Counted from the stretch's first letter, positions 17,624 to 27,270 are shown. The stretch: DNA of 64,000 bases from Selenomonadaceae bacterium (GCA_017476005.1 JAFVEM010000035.1:1-64000), one strand, 5' to 3'. Notes: generated by a model not told the origin, from the letters alone. A program made the numbers and translations.

Positions 17624-18988
17624 ATGCAAAAGCCTAAAATATCAGTGATAATCCCCGTGTTTAATGTCGAATGTTATTTAGCCCGTTGTTTGGATAGCAT
17701 TATCCAACAAACGCTTACCGATATTGAGCTTATCTGTATAGATGATGCTTCAACTGACAATTCTCATGCTTTGTTGCAAGAATATGTTGCTATAACGCCA
17801 TATATGAAAATTGTGCATAATCAACATAGCCAAGGTGCCGGCGAATGTCGTAATGTCGGGCTACGTTTGTCCAAAGGCAAATATGTGGTGTTTTTAGACA
17901 GTGATGATTGGTTCGATATACATTTACTAGAGATAGCCTATGATAAAGCGGAAATGTGTAACGCCGAGGTCATATTTTGGGATTACATAGTGTATGATGA
18001 AGGAAATGACAAAATAATAGAACCACCTCAATATCCACTAGATGTAATAATGCCTTTAAGTAAATGTACTGTCAACGGCGTTCCTTTAACGGCTATAAAT
18101 AGTATGGCTGTATCGCCTTGGGTAAAAATGTGCCGCAGAGATTTTATAGTGCAAAATGATCTACAATTTCAAAGTCTGTCCAATTCCAACGATGTTTACT
18201 TTGGCTATATGACTGTATTATTAGCCAAGAAAGTGGCTTATATAGATAAACCATTAGTATATCACAGAATAAACAGAAAAGGTCAAATTTCGGAAACAAG
18301 AGGTAAAGATCCATGGAGTTCCTATGCTGCACTATATAAAATAAGCAGTGCTTTGGCAAAAAGACAATTACCATTTTTTAATATATTTAGAGGAAGAATC
18401 TTTGGAATAATTCATTACGCATACGTTTCTAAGGGAAGTAGTTCGGAGGTCAGAACCAAATTCAGCAGATTTATGGCAGATCGAGGCTTAAAAAAATTAC
18501 ACATGAATAACGTCAATGCAAATGATTTTGAATTCCCCATAGATTATCTTATTTGGCGCGATGTAAATCCTTATATCGTAGATAACTCACAAAAAAACAT
18601 CATTTTACAAAATTATTTTCTTGAACTCCTTAAAGATAGCCACTTACAGATGTTAGCCCGGAAGGGTTGGCGTATTTGCTTATGGGGCTGTGGTGTACGG
18701 GGAAACCATGTATTGACAATGGCGGAGGAAAATAATCTCAATATCGTATGTATAATTGACAAAAATCCCTCAGTGGTAGGTATGCATCAATGTGGTTTGA
18801 TGGTAAGTAATAGTCTTGATAATTTATGCCATTTTGAGGCAGTTATATTCACTAACAGAGCCTATGGTCGCGCAATAATGAACGAACTCATTAATGTTGG
18901 TAAACATGGTGTATATCTAATCGACATGGATTTATTCGTCTGTTATGACCAGTCTTTGGAGAAATGTATTTATAAAGTTGATGGATAA
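17624..18988 (+). CDS. GT2 glycosyltransferase with C-terminal Rossmann module
   Basis: 454 residues, ATG 6 nt behind GGAGAGG. GT2 motifs: ISVIIPVFNVECYLARCL, LICIDDASTDNS, AGECRNVGL and FLDSDDWFD. The acceptor side has SNDVYFGYM and VYHRINR. The shared module begins near residue 350 with a Gly-Cys-Gly variant (RICLWGCGVRGNHVL), followed by a V-C-I-I-D-K-N-P strand and a VIFTNRAYG strand. Downstream, 18989-19120 holds no gene and only short T/A-rich sequence. Confidence 0.88.
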   Translation: MQKPKISVIIPVFNVECYLARCLDSIIQQTLTDIELICIDDASTDNSHALLQEYVAITPYMKIVHNQHSQGAGECRNVGLRLSKGKYVVFLDSDDWFDIHLLEIAYDKAEMCNAEVIFWDYIVYDEGNDKIIEPPQYPLDVIMPLSKCTVNGVPLTAINSMAVSPWVKMCRRDFIVQNDLQFQSLSNSNDVYFGYMTVLLAKKVAYIDKPLVYHRINRKGQISETRGKDPWSSYAALYKISSALAKRQLPFFNIFRGRIFGIIHYAYVSKGSSSEVRTKFSRFMADRGLKKLHMNNVNANDFEFPIDYLIWRDVNPYIVDNSQKNIILQNYFLELLKDSHLQMLARKGWRICLWGCGVRGNHVLTMAEENNLNIVCIIDKNPSVVGMHQCGLMVSNSLDNLCHFEAVIFTNRAYGRAIMNELINVGKHGVYLIDMDLFVCYDQSLEKCIYKVDG

Positions 18989-19120
18989 CATAAAAAGGTC
19001 AAGGCTTTTCCACAAGGGATATTGCCTGCTATGGTAAATCTTCCACAAGTGACTATATGGTCATCTGTAAATTGTATGTCATTTAGGGTGTGCGACATCT
19101 TATTGAAAGGGTGTTGATAT

Positions 19121-20389
19121 ATGCTAGACATAAGTGTTATCATACCTGTCTATAACAGCGAAAAATATTTAAATGATTGTCTCGACAGTATATTGTCACA
19201 AGACTTGTCAAATATCGAAGTGATATGCTGGGATGATGGTTCTACCGATAATTCCAGACAAATTTTAGTCGACTATGAAGCTAGAGATAGTCGCGTAGTG
19301 GTTCTGGGAGGTACAAATAACCTAGGTCAGGCCTATGCCAGAAACCAAGGTATTTCCGTAGCGAAGGGGAAATACATTTTCTTTGTTGATGCGGATGACA
19401 TGGTAAAACCAAACGCCCTACAAGAAATGAAAATCAACATGGATAATCACAATATAGATGGTTTGTTGTTTGATGCTGATGTCATATATGAATGTGATGA
19501 AATGAAAAATTATCTTATATCTAAGAAGCGAGAACACGAGTATAATGGCATATTTACTGGTTCTGTTTTGTTTGCGCGTCTGTTATCCTATCAGGAATAT
19601 GATATGGTAGTTTGGCGTCAATGCTGGAAAAGAGATTATCTGATTAAAAATAATATTTTCTTTCAAGATGAGACAGCCCCCCATGAAGATAACCTCTTTA
19701 CTTTTAAAGCAATTCTATGCGCTCCACGCATGAGTTTGATTCACAAATCACTGTATACACATCGTCGCAGAAAAGGGTCATCAACGGCAAGTAATATCAC
19801 TCCACAAAGATTTATAAGTCATTTTTTGGTGTACTGCGAAACGGTTAAGTTCATATACGAAAAATCACTTAATATTAACTCGGCATGTGGTGTTATGGAT
19901 GATATTTATAAATATATTCTTTCGCGCAAAAATTTAGTAAAAAAATATTTGGTTAATCTATTTCACCAAGGGGTATCAATACAAGAGATAGAGTTTAATA
20001 TTTTTGATAAGCTTACATTTTATATGTATTTTAATCAGGACTATAAATACATTGATGAATTTTTTGTTGTAGGGATTTTACATAAAATAAGAAACTATAA
20101 ACATATTATAGTATATGGTGCTGGCTATATAGGAAGAGACACTGTAGCTATGTTGATTGAATACGGATTTAATAATTTTTATGTATCGGTAACAGAGTTA
20201 CAAGGTAATAATCATTTAATAAATATGGAAATACATGAAATAAAATCATTGCAGCCTATCCAAAGAGATAGTTTTGTGTTAATAGCTGCGCAATATAAGC
20301 ACTACCCCATAATGAGACAAAATTTAATTACGTTAGGGTTTAAAAACTATTGCCATGTACTTTATCCAGGAGAACGCAAAATATGGTGA
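19121..20389 (+). CDS. GT2 glycosyltransferase with C-terminal Rossmann module
   Basis: 422 residues, ATG behind GAAAGGGTGTTGAT. GT2 motifs: ISVIIPVYNSEKYL, EVICWDDGSTDNS, AYARNQGI and FVDADDMVK. The acceptor side has PHEDNLFTFKA and a THRRRKGS motif. The shared module begins near residue 327 (HIIVYGAGYIGRDTV). Its second half is less conserved but keeps the V-L-I-A-A strand. This is the last clearly AT-rich gene. Its 3' end and the ATG at 20418 mark the right edge of the low-GC block. Confidence 0.87.
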   Translation: MLDISVIIPVYNSEKYLNDCLDSILSQDLSNIEVICWDDGSTDNSRQILVDYEARDSRVVVLGGTNNLGQAYARNQGISVAKGKYIFFVDADDMVKPNALQEMKINMDNHNIDGLLFDADVIYECDEMKNYLISKKREHEYNGIFTGSVLFARLLSYQEYDMVVWRQCWKRDYLIKNNIFFQDETAPHEDNLFTFKAILCAPRMSLIHKSLYTHRRRKGSSTASNITPQRFISHFLVYCETVKFIYEKSLNINSACGVMDDIYKYILSRKNLVKKYLVNLFHQGVSIQEIEFNIFDKLTFYMYFNQDYKYIDEFFVVGILHKIRNYKHIIVYGAGYIGRDTVAMLIEYGFNNFYVSVTELQGNNHLINMEIHEIKSLQPIQRDSFVLIAAQYKHYPIMRQNLITLGFKNYCHVLYPGERKIW

Positions 20390-20417
20390 TATGATTAGCA
20401 TAAAACGAGGAATAACT

Positions 20418-21737
20418 ATGTGCAGTGTATCGGTTTTGGTACCAATTTACAATGTTGCACCATATCTGGCGCAGTGCCTATCAAGTCTAGCGGCGCAAAC
20501 CATGCAAGACATAGAGTTTATCTGCATTAACGACGGCTCCACGGATTCATCATCGGAGATTGTCCATGTGTTTGCCCAGCGTGATTTGCGCTTCCGTGTT
20601 ATCGACAAAGAAAACAGCGGCTACGGTAAATCTATGAATCTTGGCTTGCGCGAAGCGAAGGGCGAGTATATAGGTATTGTGGAAAGCGACGATTTTGTGG
20701 AGCCGGATATGTTTGCTACTCTTTATGAAACGGCTAAAGGCTATGATGCCGACATAGTTCGGTCAGACTACTGGTCATATTTTCATAGCACAAACCATTA
20801 TTTTAATACAATCGGTGTTTATTACTACAATAAAGTCATCTCCGCCGAGCAAGTTCCTTCAGTTTTTGAGGGAAATCCATCCATTTGGAGCAATTTATAT
20901 CGTCGTGATTTTTTGTACAAAAACGATATTTGGTTTACCGAATCGCCGGGGGCATCTTTTCAAGACATAGCCTTTCATTTAAAAAATTTTATGTGCGCAA
21001 AAAGATTGTTTTTCTTGCATCGAGCCTTTTACTACTATCGCTGTGATAACGTAAATGCATCGGTCAAATCAAAAGGTAAACTTTTTTGCGTCTGTGATGA
21101 GTATGACGAGGCGGAACGTTTTATGAATGAACGACCGGAACTTGTCAAGAGATATCAACTGTTAATACCCTTTCTTCGTTTTGGGCATTATCTGTGGAAT
21201 TGCCATGATCGCAATCTAAAAGGGGAGGATCGTTTAGCATTTCTTAATCGTGTATATGATGAATATCAGGTCATTAACCAAAAAGGTCTAGTCGTTGAGG
21301 GCTATTGGTCGACTTATCGGTGGCGGATGATACAATTACTGCTTACTAATAAAGAGCTGTTCTTTCAACAGTTGTTGGCCAAGGCGCAAAAAAATCAGTT
21401 GCGTCGTAGCTTGTTAAACAATCTGCGCAGTGCAAAGCATGAGTACAAATTAGCCATATACGGGGCAGGTAAAATCGGCAAGCAAGTACTCGACACTTTC
21501 CTCAGAAATTATGTCAAGGTCGATTGTTTCTTGGTGACGGGGAAGCCGGAGGTAGGTTGCTTGGCTGGAATACCGGTATATTCCGTGGATGATGTGACGG
21601 CGGATAAGGAGGACTATCAGGTATTGGTAGCGGTGTCTGCGAAAACTCAAGCGGTCATTTATGCAAGGCTGATGGAGTTACAATTTCCCAATGTCATTTT
21701 ATTAGATGACTTGTGGCAGAAAATTTTGTGGGGGTAA
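20418..21737 (+). CDS. GT2 glycosyltransferase with C-terminal Rossmann module
   Basis: 439 residues. I chose ATG 20418 (behind ACGAGGA) over the upstream in-frame ATG 20355, which lies inside the previous gene. GT2 motifs: VSVLVPIYNVAPYLAQCL, EFICINDGSTDSS, YGKSMNLGL and VESDDFVE. The GASFQDIAFHLKN acceptor segment and FYYYRCDN motif recall capsule GT2 enzymes that use a Gly-Tyr-Gly-x-Ser-x-N loop. The shared module starts near residue 344 (KLAIYGAGKIGKQVL). GC content rises within this gene, so it may be a recombination boundary. Confidence 0.88.
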   Translation: MCSVSVLVPIYNVAPYLAQCLSSLAAQTMQDIEFICINDGSTDSSSEIVHVFAQRDLRFRVIDKENSGYGKSMNLGLREAKGEYIGIVESDDFVEPDMFATLYETAKGYDADIVRSDYWSYFHSTNHYFNTIGVYYYNKVISAEQVPSVFEGNPSIWSNLYRRDFLYKNDIWFTESPGASFQDIAFHLKNFMCAKRLFFLHRAFYYYRCDNVNASVKSKGKLFCVCDEYDEAERFMNERPELVKRYQLLIPFLRFGHYLWNCHDRNLKGEDRLAFLNRVYDEYQVINQKGLVVEGYWSTYRWRMIQLLLTNKELFFQQLLAKAQKNQLRRSLLNNLRSAKHEYKLAIYGAGKIGKQVLDTFLRNYVKVDCFLVTGKPEVGCLAGIPVYSVDDVTADKEDYQVLVAVSAKTQAVIYARLMELQFPNVILLDDLWQKILWG

Positions 21738-21740
21738 ACC

Positions 21741-23960
21741 ATGGAAGGTGACTTTGAGCTGGCACGGGAAATGCCTACGGGACTATTGCGTTGGTACCCC
21801 TTGCATCGGGGAGAAAATGTTTTGTATATCGGCGATGAATATGATGCCATGGCGAATATGTTACGCGACGTTAAAGGGCTTAACGTCACGGTGATGCAAT
21901 TAGCCGATTTAGCGGATGTTAAGGGAAAATTCGCCTATATTGTTTGCGTAACTAAGTTGGAGCAAGTCGCCTCCCCCATTGAGTCGCTGCAACTGTTAAA
22001 GGGTTTACTGGCAACCGATGGTATTTTGTTCTTGGGCATGAATAATCGATTAGGGATGCGCTATTTTTGCGGCGATCGTGATCCCTATACCCTGCAAAGT
22101 TTTGATAGCATTGAAAATTATCGTCTCGCCAAGTCCCAGAATTTGCCGGGAAGAATGTACAGCCAAGCAGAAATTCGTCGCCTGCTGAAAGAGGCTGGGC
22201 TGAAAGGAAGGTTTTATGCGGTACTCTCTGACCTGCGTGATCCCAATTTTCTTTTTGCCGAAGGCTATACGCCCAATGAGGATTTAATCAATCGCATTTT
22301 GCCCTCCTACGTTTATCCAGAGGCTGTTTTTTTACAGGAGGAATACCTGTGCCAAGATTTGCTGGACAATGGTTTGTTTTATCCCTTAGCCAATGCTTAT
22401 TTGGTGGAATGTGTGTCGGCAGATAGTGCCGCGCATAATTTAGCCAACGTTGACTTTGTCACCTTGACATTGGCTCGCGGCAAGGAGAATGCCTTGATGA
22501 CCGCCGTTCGTGCTGATAGTGTGACTAAAGAAGCCGTGTGGCCTGAGGGACATTCTCGGCTCGCGCGTTTACAGTACAATACCGCGCTACTCAAGTCGAG
22601 GGGTATTCCCGTTGTTGAAGGAAATCTACAGGATAATATTTACACGATGCCTCGTATAGAGGCCGTAACGGGGCAGGTGCATCTGCAAAACTTGCTAAAA
22701 CACGATGTAAAAGAGTTTTTGGCGGCCATGGACAGATTTCGGGAATTGATTTTCCGTTCCTCCGAAGTTTATCTCGGTACTTACAATATGGGAGGACGCG
22801 AGGTATCTACCTTACTTCTGCGTGAGGCGTTCATTGACATGGTTCCCCTTAATTCTTTTTTTATAGACGGGGATTTCGTATTTTATGATCAAGAGTTTCT
22901 CATTAAGGATTATCCCTTTGAGGCATTGGTCTTTCGTATGGTGTCAACCTTTTACGCTTACCATGATGAATTGGAAAGATTACTTCCCTCGGTTGAGGTG
23001 TATGCACGATATGGCCTCCTAGAGAAACGCCGGATTTTGTATAATATGGAAAACGCCTTCCTACAAGATTTGCGAGAGCGAGATTTTTACCGACCGATGC
23101 GACGGAATCTGCCTCAAGTACATGCCAACCGCGAACGCATAAACTGGACGGATGCGGATTACCAACGTCATTTTGTGCAAGTCTTTGACAAACTGGACAC
23201 CCGGAAAGTTATTTTGTTTGGCGCCGGGAATTTTGCCCGGAGATTTATGGAAAGCTATGGCAATCGCTATCCGGTGTACGCTGTGCTGGACAATCAGGCG
23301 CAAAAGATGGGGCAGGAATGGTGCGGCCTAGAGATTCAGTCCCCGGAGTTTTTGTTGACTTTGTCGCCGGGGGAGTACAAAGTCCTTATTTGCATAAAAA
23401 ATTATATGCCCATAACTAAGCAGCTAGAAAACATGGGTATTACGGAATACGCTGTCTTTGATCCGCGTAAAAAGTATGAACTACCCAAGCATTGGAGTCC
23501 GCGGCACCTTGAGGGAAAATCTGCCAAGCTGAAAAAATTTCATCTTGGCTATGTAGCCGGGGTCTTTGACTTGTTTCATATCGGCCATCTCAATATTCTT
23601 CGTCGCGCCAAGGAAGAGTGCGATTATCTCATTGTGGGGGTAGTATCCGATAAGCAGGTACGCGAAGGGAAAAAGGTGGAGCCTTTTGTGCCTTTTGCGG
23701 AGCGTTTGGCCATGGTTAAGGCTTGTCGCTATGTGGATGAGGCTCACGAAATTCCCTTTGAGCATCCCGACACGGATTTTGCTTGGGAAAAATATCATTT
23801 TGACGCGCAGTTCTCCGGCAGCGACTATGAACATGACCCGGTGTGGCTCAAGAAGAAAAAATTTTTGGAAGAGCGTGGGGCGACCATGGTGTTTTTCCCT
23901 TACACCGAATCTACATCTTCCACCAAGCTGAAGCAGCTTATTGATAAAGGTTTGCTCTGA
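21741..23960 (+). CDS. Tri-partite protein: methyltransferase-like, Rossmann module, cytidylyltransferase
   Basis: 739 residues. The N-terminal ~170 look like a degenerate SAM-methyltransferase fold (ENVLYIGDEYDAMA as motif I, then GILFLGMNNRLGMRYFCG). Residues ~170-480 are an unassigned region with FIDMVPLNSFFIDGDFVFYDQE. The shared module begins near 489 (KVILFGAGNFARRF). Residues ~598-739 are a TagD/ECT-like cytidylyltransferase: YVAGVFDLFHIGHLNILRRA contains HxGH, and the domain ends S-T-S-S-T-K-L. The last domain should make a second CDP-linked donor besides that from 3416. Spacing to the previous gene is 3 bp, indicating coupling. The combination is unusual. The cytidylyltransferase part is secure, the first part less so. 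Confidence 0.82.
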   Translation: MEGDFELAREMPTGLLRWYPLHRGENVLYIGDEYDAMANMLRDVKGLNVTVMQLADLADVKGKFAYIVCVTKLEQVASPIESLQLLKGLLATDGILFLGMNNRLGMRYFCGDRDPYTLQSFDSIENYRLAKSQNLPGRMYSQAEIRRLLKEAGLKGRFYAVLSDLRDPNFLFAEGYTPNEDLINRILPSYVYPEAVFLQEEYLCQDLLDNGLFYPLANAYLVECVSADSAAHNLANVDFVTLTLARGKENALMTAVRADSVTKEAVWPEGHSRLARLQYNTALLKSRGIPVVEGNLQDNIYTMPRIEAVTGQVHLQNLLKHDVKEFLAAMDRFRELIFRSSEVYLGTYNMGGREVSTLLLREAFIDMVPLNSFFIDGDFVFYDQEFLIKDYPFEALVFRMVSTFYAYHDELERLLPSVEVYARYGLLEKRRILYNMENAFLQDLRERDFYRPMRRNLPQVHANRERINWTDADYQRHFVQVFDKLDTRKVILFGAGNFARRFMESYGNRYPVYAVLDNQAQKMGQEWCGLEIQSPEFLLTLSPGEYKVLICIKNYMPITKQLENMGITEYAVFDPRKKYELPKHWSPRHLEGKSAKLKKFHLGYVAGVFDLFHIGHLNILRRAKEECDYLIVGVVSDKQVREGKKVEPFVPFAERLAMVKACRYVDEAHEIPFEHPDTDFAWEKYHFDAQFSGSDYEHDPVWLKKKKFLEERGATMVFFPYTESTSSTKLKQLIDKGLL

Positions 23961-23980
23961 AATTTTTTTCGGAGGTTTAT

Positions 23981-25279
23981 ATGGAAATTGTTTGTTTTGC
24001 GAGTGGGGTGAACGGCCTTCATCCTCGTCAGGGGTTGCAAGATTTGAAGCAAGCCGGTTTTGATAAACTGGTGCTTGATTTTGGTTGGCTGAGTAACGTT
24101 CACGAATCCACCCTCACCATAGGACGAATTGCCAAAAAACCGCCGCGCTCTTGGCTCTCTCTGCACCCGGAGGCAGTGGCGAAGGTGACGGCGCCTTATG
24201 TGGAAAAATTCGTCGCCGCCGGCTTTTCCCTGCCGCTGGCGTGGGCGCCTTATATCGGTTGGCTGAAAGATGAGGTCGAGGCCAAAGTCGATCTTACGGA
24301 CATATTGACCGATTTTGTGACGGCTTGTTTGCCCGTGGCCGGGAAGGCCGGCTGTCGCTATATGGCGGTAAGTCCCTTAGCGCCGGAACTTATCGGCAGT
24401 CGCGAACTGTGGGAGGCCAATCGCGCCTATTATCTGCGTTTGGGGGCTGCAGCTCGTCCTTACGGGGTACAACTTTTGCTCAAAGGCAGGTGTCGCAACC
24501 AAAACGGGCGAGCGGTACGGGGTGTCGGCACCGATGAGAATATGACGGCGCAGTGGATTGACGCGCTGAACAAGGAAGTCGGGGCGGAGGTTTTTGGCTA
24601 TTGTTTGGATGTTGGCATTGCCAGCGTCTGCGGTCAGAATATGTATGACCTTGCTGTTACCATGGGGCATCGCCTCAAGGCCGTTATTCTTAGGGAGGCC
24701 AGCAATGTCTGGGGCGGATCCCTGCTGCCCTTTTCCTTGGCCAGAGGAGGCGAATCCCAGACTGATTGGCTGAATTTAATCAGGGGACTTCGTCGGATTG
24801 ATTTTGACGGGCAACTTATTATGAATTGTGGGGACACCTTGGCCGCGTTTTCACCCCTGCTACGCCCCGATGTCCTGTGCCTAGCCAAAAAGACGGCTGA
24901 TTATATCGCTTGGCAAGTAAAGATGGAGCAACTTTTGGCCAAGTATGATACGCGCGTACTGTTCGGCGCCGGCAATATGTGTCGCAATTACCTGAAGTGT
25001 TACGGCGAGCAGTATCCACCGCTGTTTACCTGCGACAATGACCCGGCCAAATGGGGGACAAAATTTTGCGGCCTGGAGGTGCGCGCGCCGGAATGTCTGC
25101 TGGATTTGCCGGAGGATTGCGCCGTCTTTATCTGCAACACCTATTATCGAGATATTGAGGAACAACTACGCGAAATGGGGCTAAAAAATCCCGTGGAGTT
25201 TTTCAACGATGAATTTATGCCCAGCTTTTACTTTGAACGCTTAGAAGAATTGGCGGAAGGTGGCGCAGAGACATGTTGA
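23981..25279 (+). CDS. Xylose-isomerase-like TIM-barrel protein with C-terminal Rossmann module
   Basis: 432 residues behind CGGAGG. Residues 1-~310 follow the AP-endonuclease-2/xylose-isomerase-like barrel: VLDFGWLSN, YMAVSPLAPELIG, FGYCLDVGIAS, VILREASN and IMNCGDT. The usual metal-binding Glu/Asp/His residues are partly altered compared with its neighbour at 25273, so it may be a non-catalytic or altered partner. The shared module starts near residue 323 (RVLFGAGNMCRNYL). The C-terminus overlaps the next gene by 7 bp. Confidence 0.75.
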   Translation: MEIVCFASGVNGLHPRQGLQDLKQAGFDKLVLDFGWLSNVHESTLTIGRIAKKPPRSWLSLHPEAVAKVTAPYVEKFVAAGFSLPLAWAPYIGWLKDEVEAKVDLTDILTDFVTACLPVAGKAGCRYMAVSPLAPELIGSRELWEANRAYYLRLGAAARPYGVQLLLKGRCRNQNGRAVRGVGTDENMTAQWIDALNKEVGAEVFGYCLDVGIASVCGQNMYDLAVTMGHRLKAVILREASNVWGGSLLPFSLARGGESQTDWLNLIRGLRRIDFDGQLIMNCGDTLAAFSPLLRPDVLCLAKKTADYIAWQVKMEQLLAKYDTRVLFGAGNMCRNYLKCYGEQYPPLFTCDNDPAKWGTKFCGLEVRAPECLLDLPEDCAVFICNTYYRDIEEQLREMGLKNPVEFFNDEFMPSFYFERLEELAEGGAETC

Positions 25280-26232
25280 AATTGGGGGTGCAGACCCAAG
25301 GGGTTATTGACGACGAAAACCCTTTAGAAGGTTTCGCTATGATTAGTCGCGCCGGCTTTTCCTGCGTGGATTTCAGTTTGCATGGTTATCTCAAAAACAC
25401 CGACATTTACGAGTCAAGACTCAATAATTTTTTTGACGCGCCCCTAGCTGAACTTAAAGAATTTTTTACTCCACATAAAGAAGCGGCGAAGGCCTATGGT
25501 ATTGCCATTCATCAAATGCACATGCCCTATCCGATTTATCAACCCAAGGGCAAACGTGAGGTCAATGAATATCTATGGCAACAGGTGGCGCCGAAGAGCA
25601 TGGAACTCTGCGCTTTTTTGGAGTGTCGGTACATTGTGGTGCATGGGTTTAAGCTACAGAAATATCTGGGTTCGGAGGAAGCGGAATGGCGTGAAACTGA
25701 ACGGTTTTTAGATTCTATATTACCGTTGGCCAAGGAGCATGGTATCGTCGTTTGCCTAGAAAATCTTTATGACGAGGTGGCCGGGCATATAGTGGAAGGG
25801 TCTTGCGCTAAGGCGGAGAGAGTTGCGGAACGCATTGACCGCATCAATGAGAAATACCAGACGGAGGTGCTGGGATTTTGCTTTGACATGGGACACGCCA
25901 ACTTGTTAGGGCTGGACGCGGAAAGTTTTTTGGTGACATTAGGCCGGCGGCTCAAAGTCCTGCATTTACACGATAATGACGGTCTGTGTGATCTCCATCA
26001 AATTCCCTTTACCTTCACCCGTGACAGAACGAATAAAGCCTCTACCGATTGGGAGGGATTAGTGCGCGGCCTCAGCAAAATCCAATTCGACGGTGTTTTA
26101 AATTTTGAAACCGCCCCGGCTTTGACGCCCTTTCCTGTTTGCATGAAAGCGGATGTGTTGCGGTTTATAGGTTGTATCGGTGAGTATTTGGCAGGGGAGA
26201 TTAGACGGATAGGATTGACGAAAGAGGAGTAG
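25273..26232 (+). CDS. Sugar-phosphate isomerase/epimerase (TIM barrel)
   Basis: 319 residues of the xylose-isomerase-like barrel family. The metal and catalytic positions expected for the family are visible: H-Q-M-H-M-P, Y-I-V-V-H-G-F, V-V-C-L-E-N-L, GFCFDMGHANL, VLHLHDNDG with LHQIPF, and a C-terminal N-F-E-T strand. The protein should isomerise or epimerise a sugar or polyol phosphate that becomes a donor. It lacks the Rossmann module found in the paralogue immediately upstream, so the two may work as a pair. Confidence 0.85.
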   Translation: MLKLGVQTQGVIDDENPLEGFAMISRAGFSCVDFSLHGYLKNTDIYESRLNNFFDAPLAELKEFFTPHKEAAKAYGIAIHQMHMPYPIYQPKGKREVNEYLWQQVAPKSMELCAFLECRYIVVHGFKLQKYLGSEEAEWRETERFLDSILPLAKEHGIVVCLENLYDEVAGHIVEGSCAKAERVAERIDRINEKYQTEVLGFCFDMGHANLLGLDAESFLVTLGRRLKVLHLHDNDGLCDLHQIPFTFTRDRTNKASTDWEGLVRGLSKIQFDGVLNFETAPALTPFPVCMKADVLRFIGCIGEYLAGEIRRIGLTKEE

Positions 26233-26240
26233 GCGCAGAG

Positions 26241-27251
26241 ATGACCAGACAAAACATTTTGCTTTGGGGAATAGGGTCAAGTTTCGCTAATGATAAAGAT
26301 ATTTTTTTCAGCCAAGAATTTGCGAAGCAATACAACATCATGGCGTGTATAGCCGCTACCCCCCCCGATAAAGACAATTCTGTAATTTCAACTATTCCTG
26401 TGATCACCAAGCATGATATAATAAATTTTGCTTTTGATAAAATTGTGATCGCGGCCTTGCCACATAATTTGCCGTCCATAAGAGACGATGCCGCCAGCGT
26501 TGGCGTACCGCTGTCTAAAATAATAACCGCCGACGATTTACTAACCGCCGAAGGAGCTTTTCGGTCGGCAGAATACTCGTATTGCGAACGGGTACAACAG
26601 GAGGTTATAAGTAATATTTTGTCGGCCACGGAGGAGCAAATCCACGACTATGAATGGCTGTATAAGCAGATATGTCGCTACGGCATTTATTGTTTTAATC
26701 CCGACTGGCAGACGCTAGATGATTCTATCCGTTGGACAAGATACGGTATCATGCAAGTACCCGAAGAATTTGCCGCCTTTTGTATATTACTCGGCAAATT
26801 AAAAATTTCCACGGCCATAGAGATCGGTGTTTTTCGCGGTAAAAGCTCTTACTTTATGTGCGCTGTTTTGCAACGATTAAATCCTACTTTGACCTATAAA
26901 ATGGTAGATATAAGAGACAATTTGGAAAGCTACGCCACTTTTGCGAGATTATTGCCGTCGCTGGAAAAATGTATTCCGTCCACATCAAACGACTATATTG
27001 GGGAACAGTATGATTTTGTTTTTATTGACGCTGATCATTCCTATGATGCATCAATTAAAGATTATTATAATCTAGGGCAATATTCCAAGGTGATAACGGC
27101 TTTTCATGATATTTACGCTCACGAATATGATCACTTAAACGGTGGAACCGTGCGAATGTGGAACGAAGTCAGCAAAATGGAGACAAGAAGAGCGCATGGC
27201 GTTTTTGCCAAGTATCCTAATCAATGGATGGGGATTGGGTTTGTAATTTGA
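26241..27251 (+). CDS. N-terminal Rossmann module plus class I SAM methyltransferase
   Basis: 336 residues. Residues ~3-110 are a divergent form of the shared module (ILLWGIGSSFANDK; an I-V-I-A-A-L strand). Residues ~185-336 are a class I methyltransferase of the Methyltransf_24/CmcI kind: AIEIGVFRGKSSYF as the SAM motif, YKMVDIRD, DFVFIDADHSYD and KVITAFHDIY. It repeats the architecture of the protein at 5486, so the operon has a methyltransferase near each end of the variable block. It is the last gene before the operon terminator. Confidence 0.83.
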   Translation: MTRQNILLWGIGSSFANDKDIFFSQEFAKQYNIMACIAATPPDKDNSVISTIPVITKHDIINFAFDKIVIAALPHNLPSIRDDAASVGVPLSKIITADDLLTAEGAFRSAEYSYCERVQQEVISNILSATEEQIHDYEWLYKQICRYGIYCFNPDWQTLDDSIRWTRYGIMQVPEEFAAFCILLGKLKISTAIEIGVFRGKSSYFMCAVLQRLNPTLTYKMVDIRDNLESYATFARLLPSLEKCIPSTSNDYIGEQYDFVFIDADHSYDASIKDYYNLGQYSKVITAFHDIYAHEYDHLNGGTVRMWNEVSKMETRRAHGVFAKYPNQWMGIGFVI

Positions 27252-27270
27252 ATTGCCAATGGTGCCTAAC

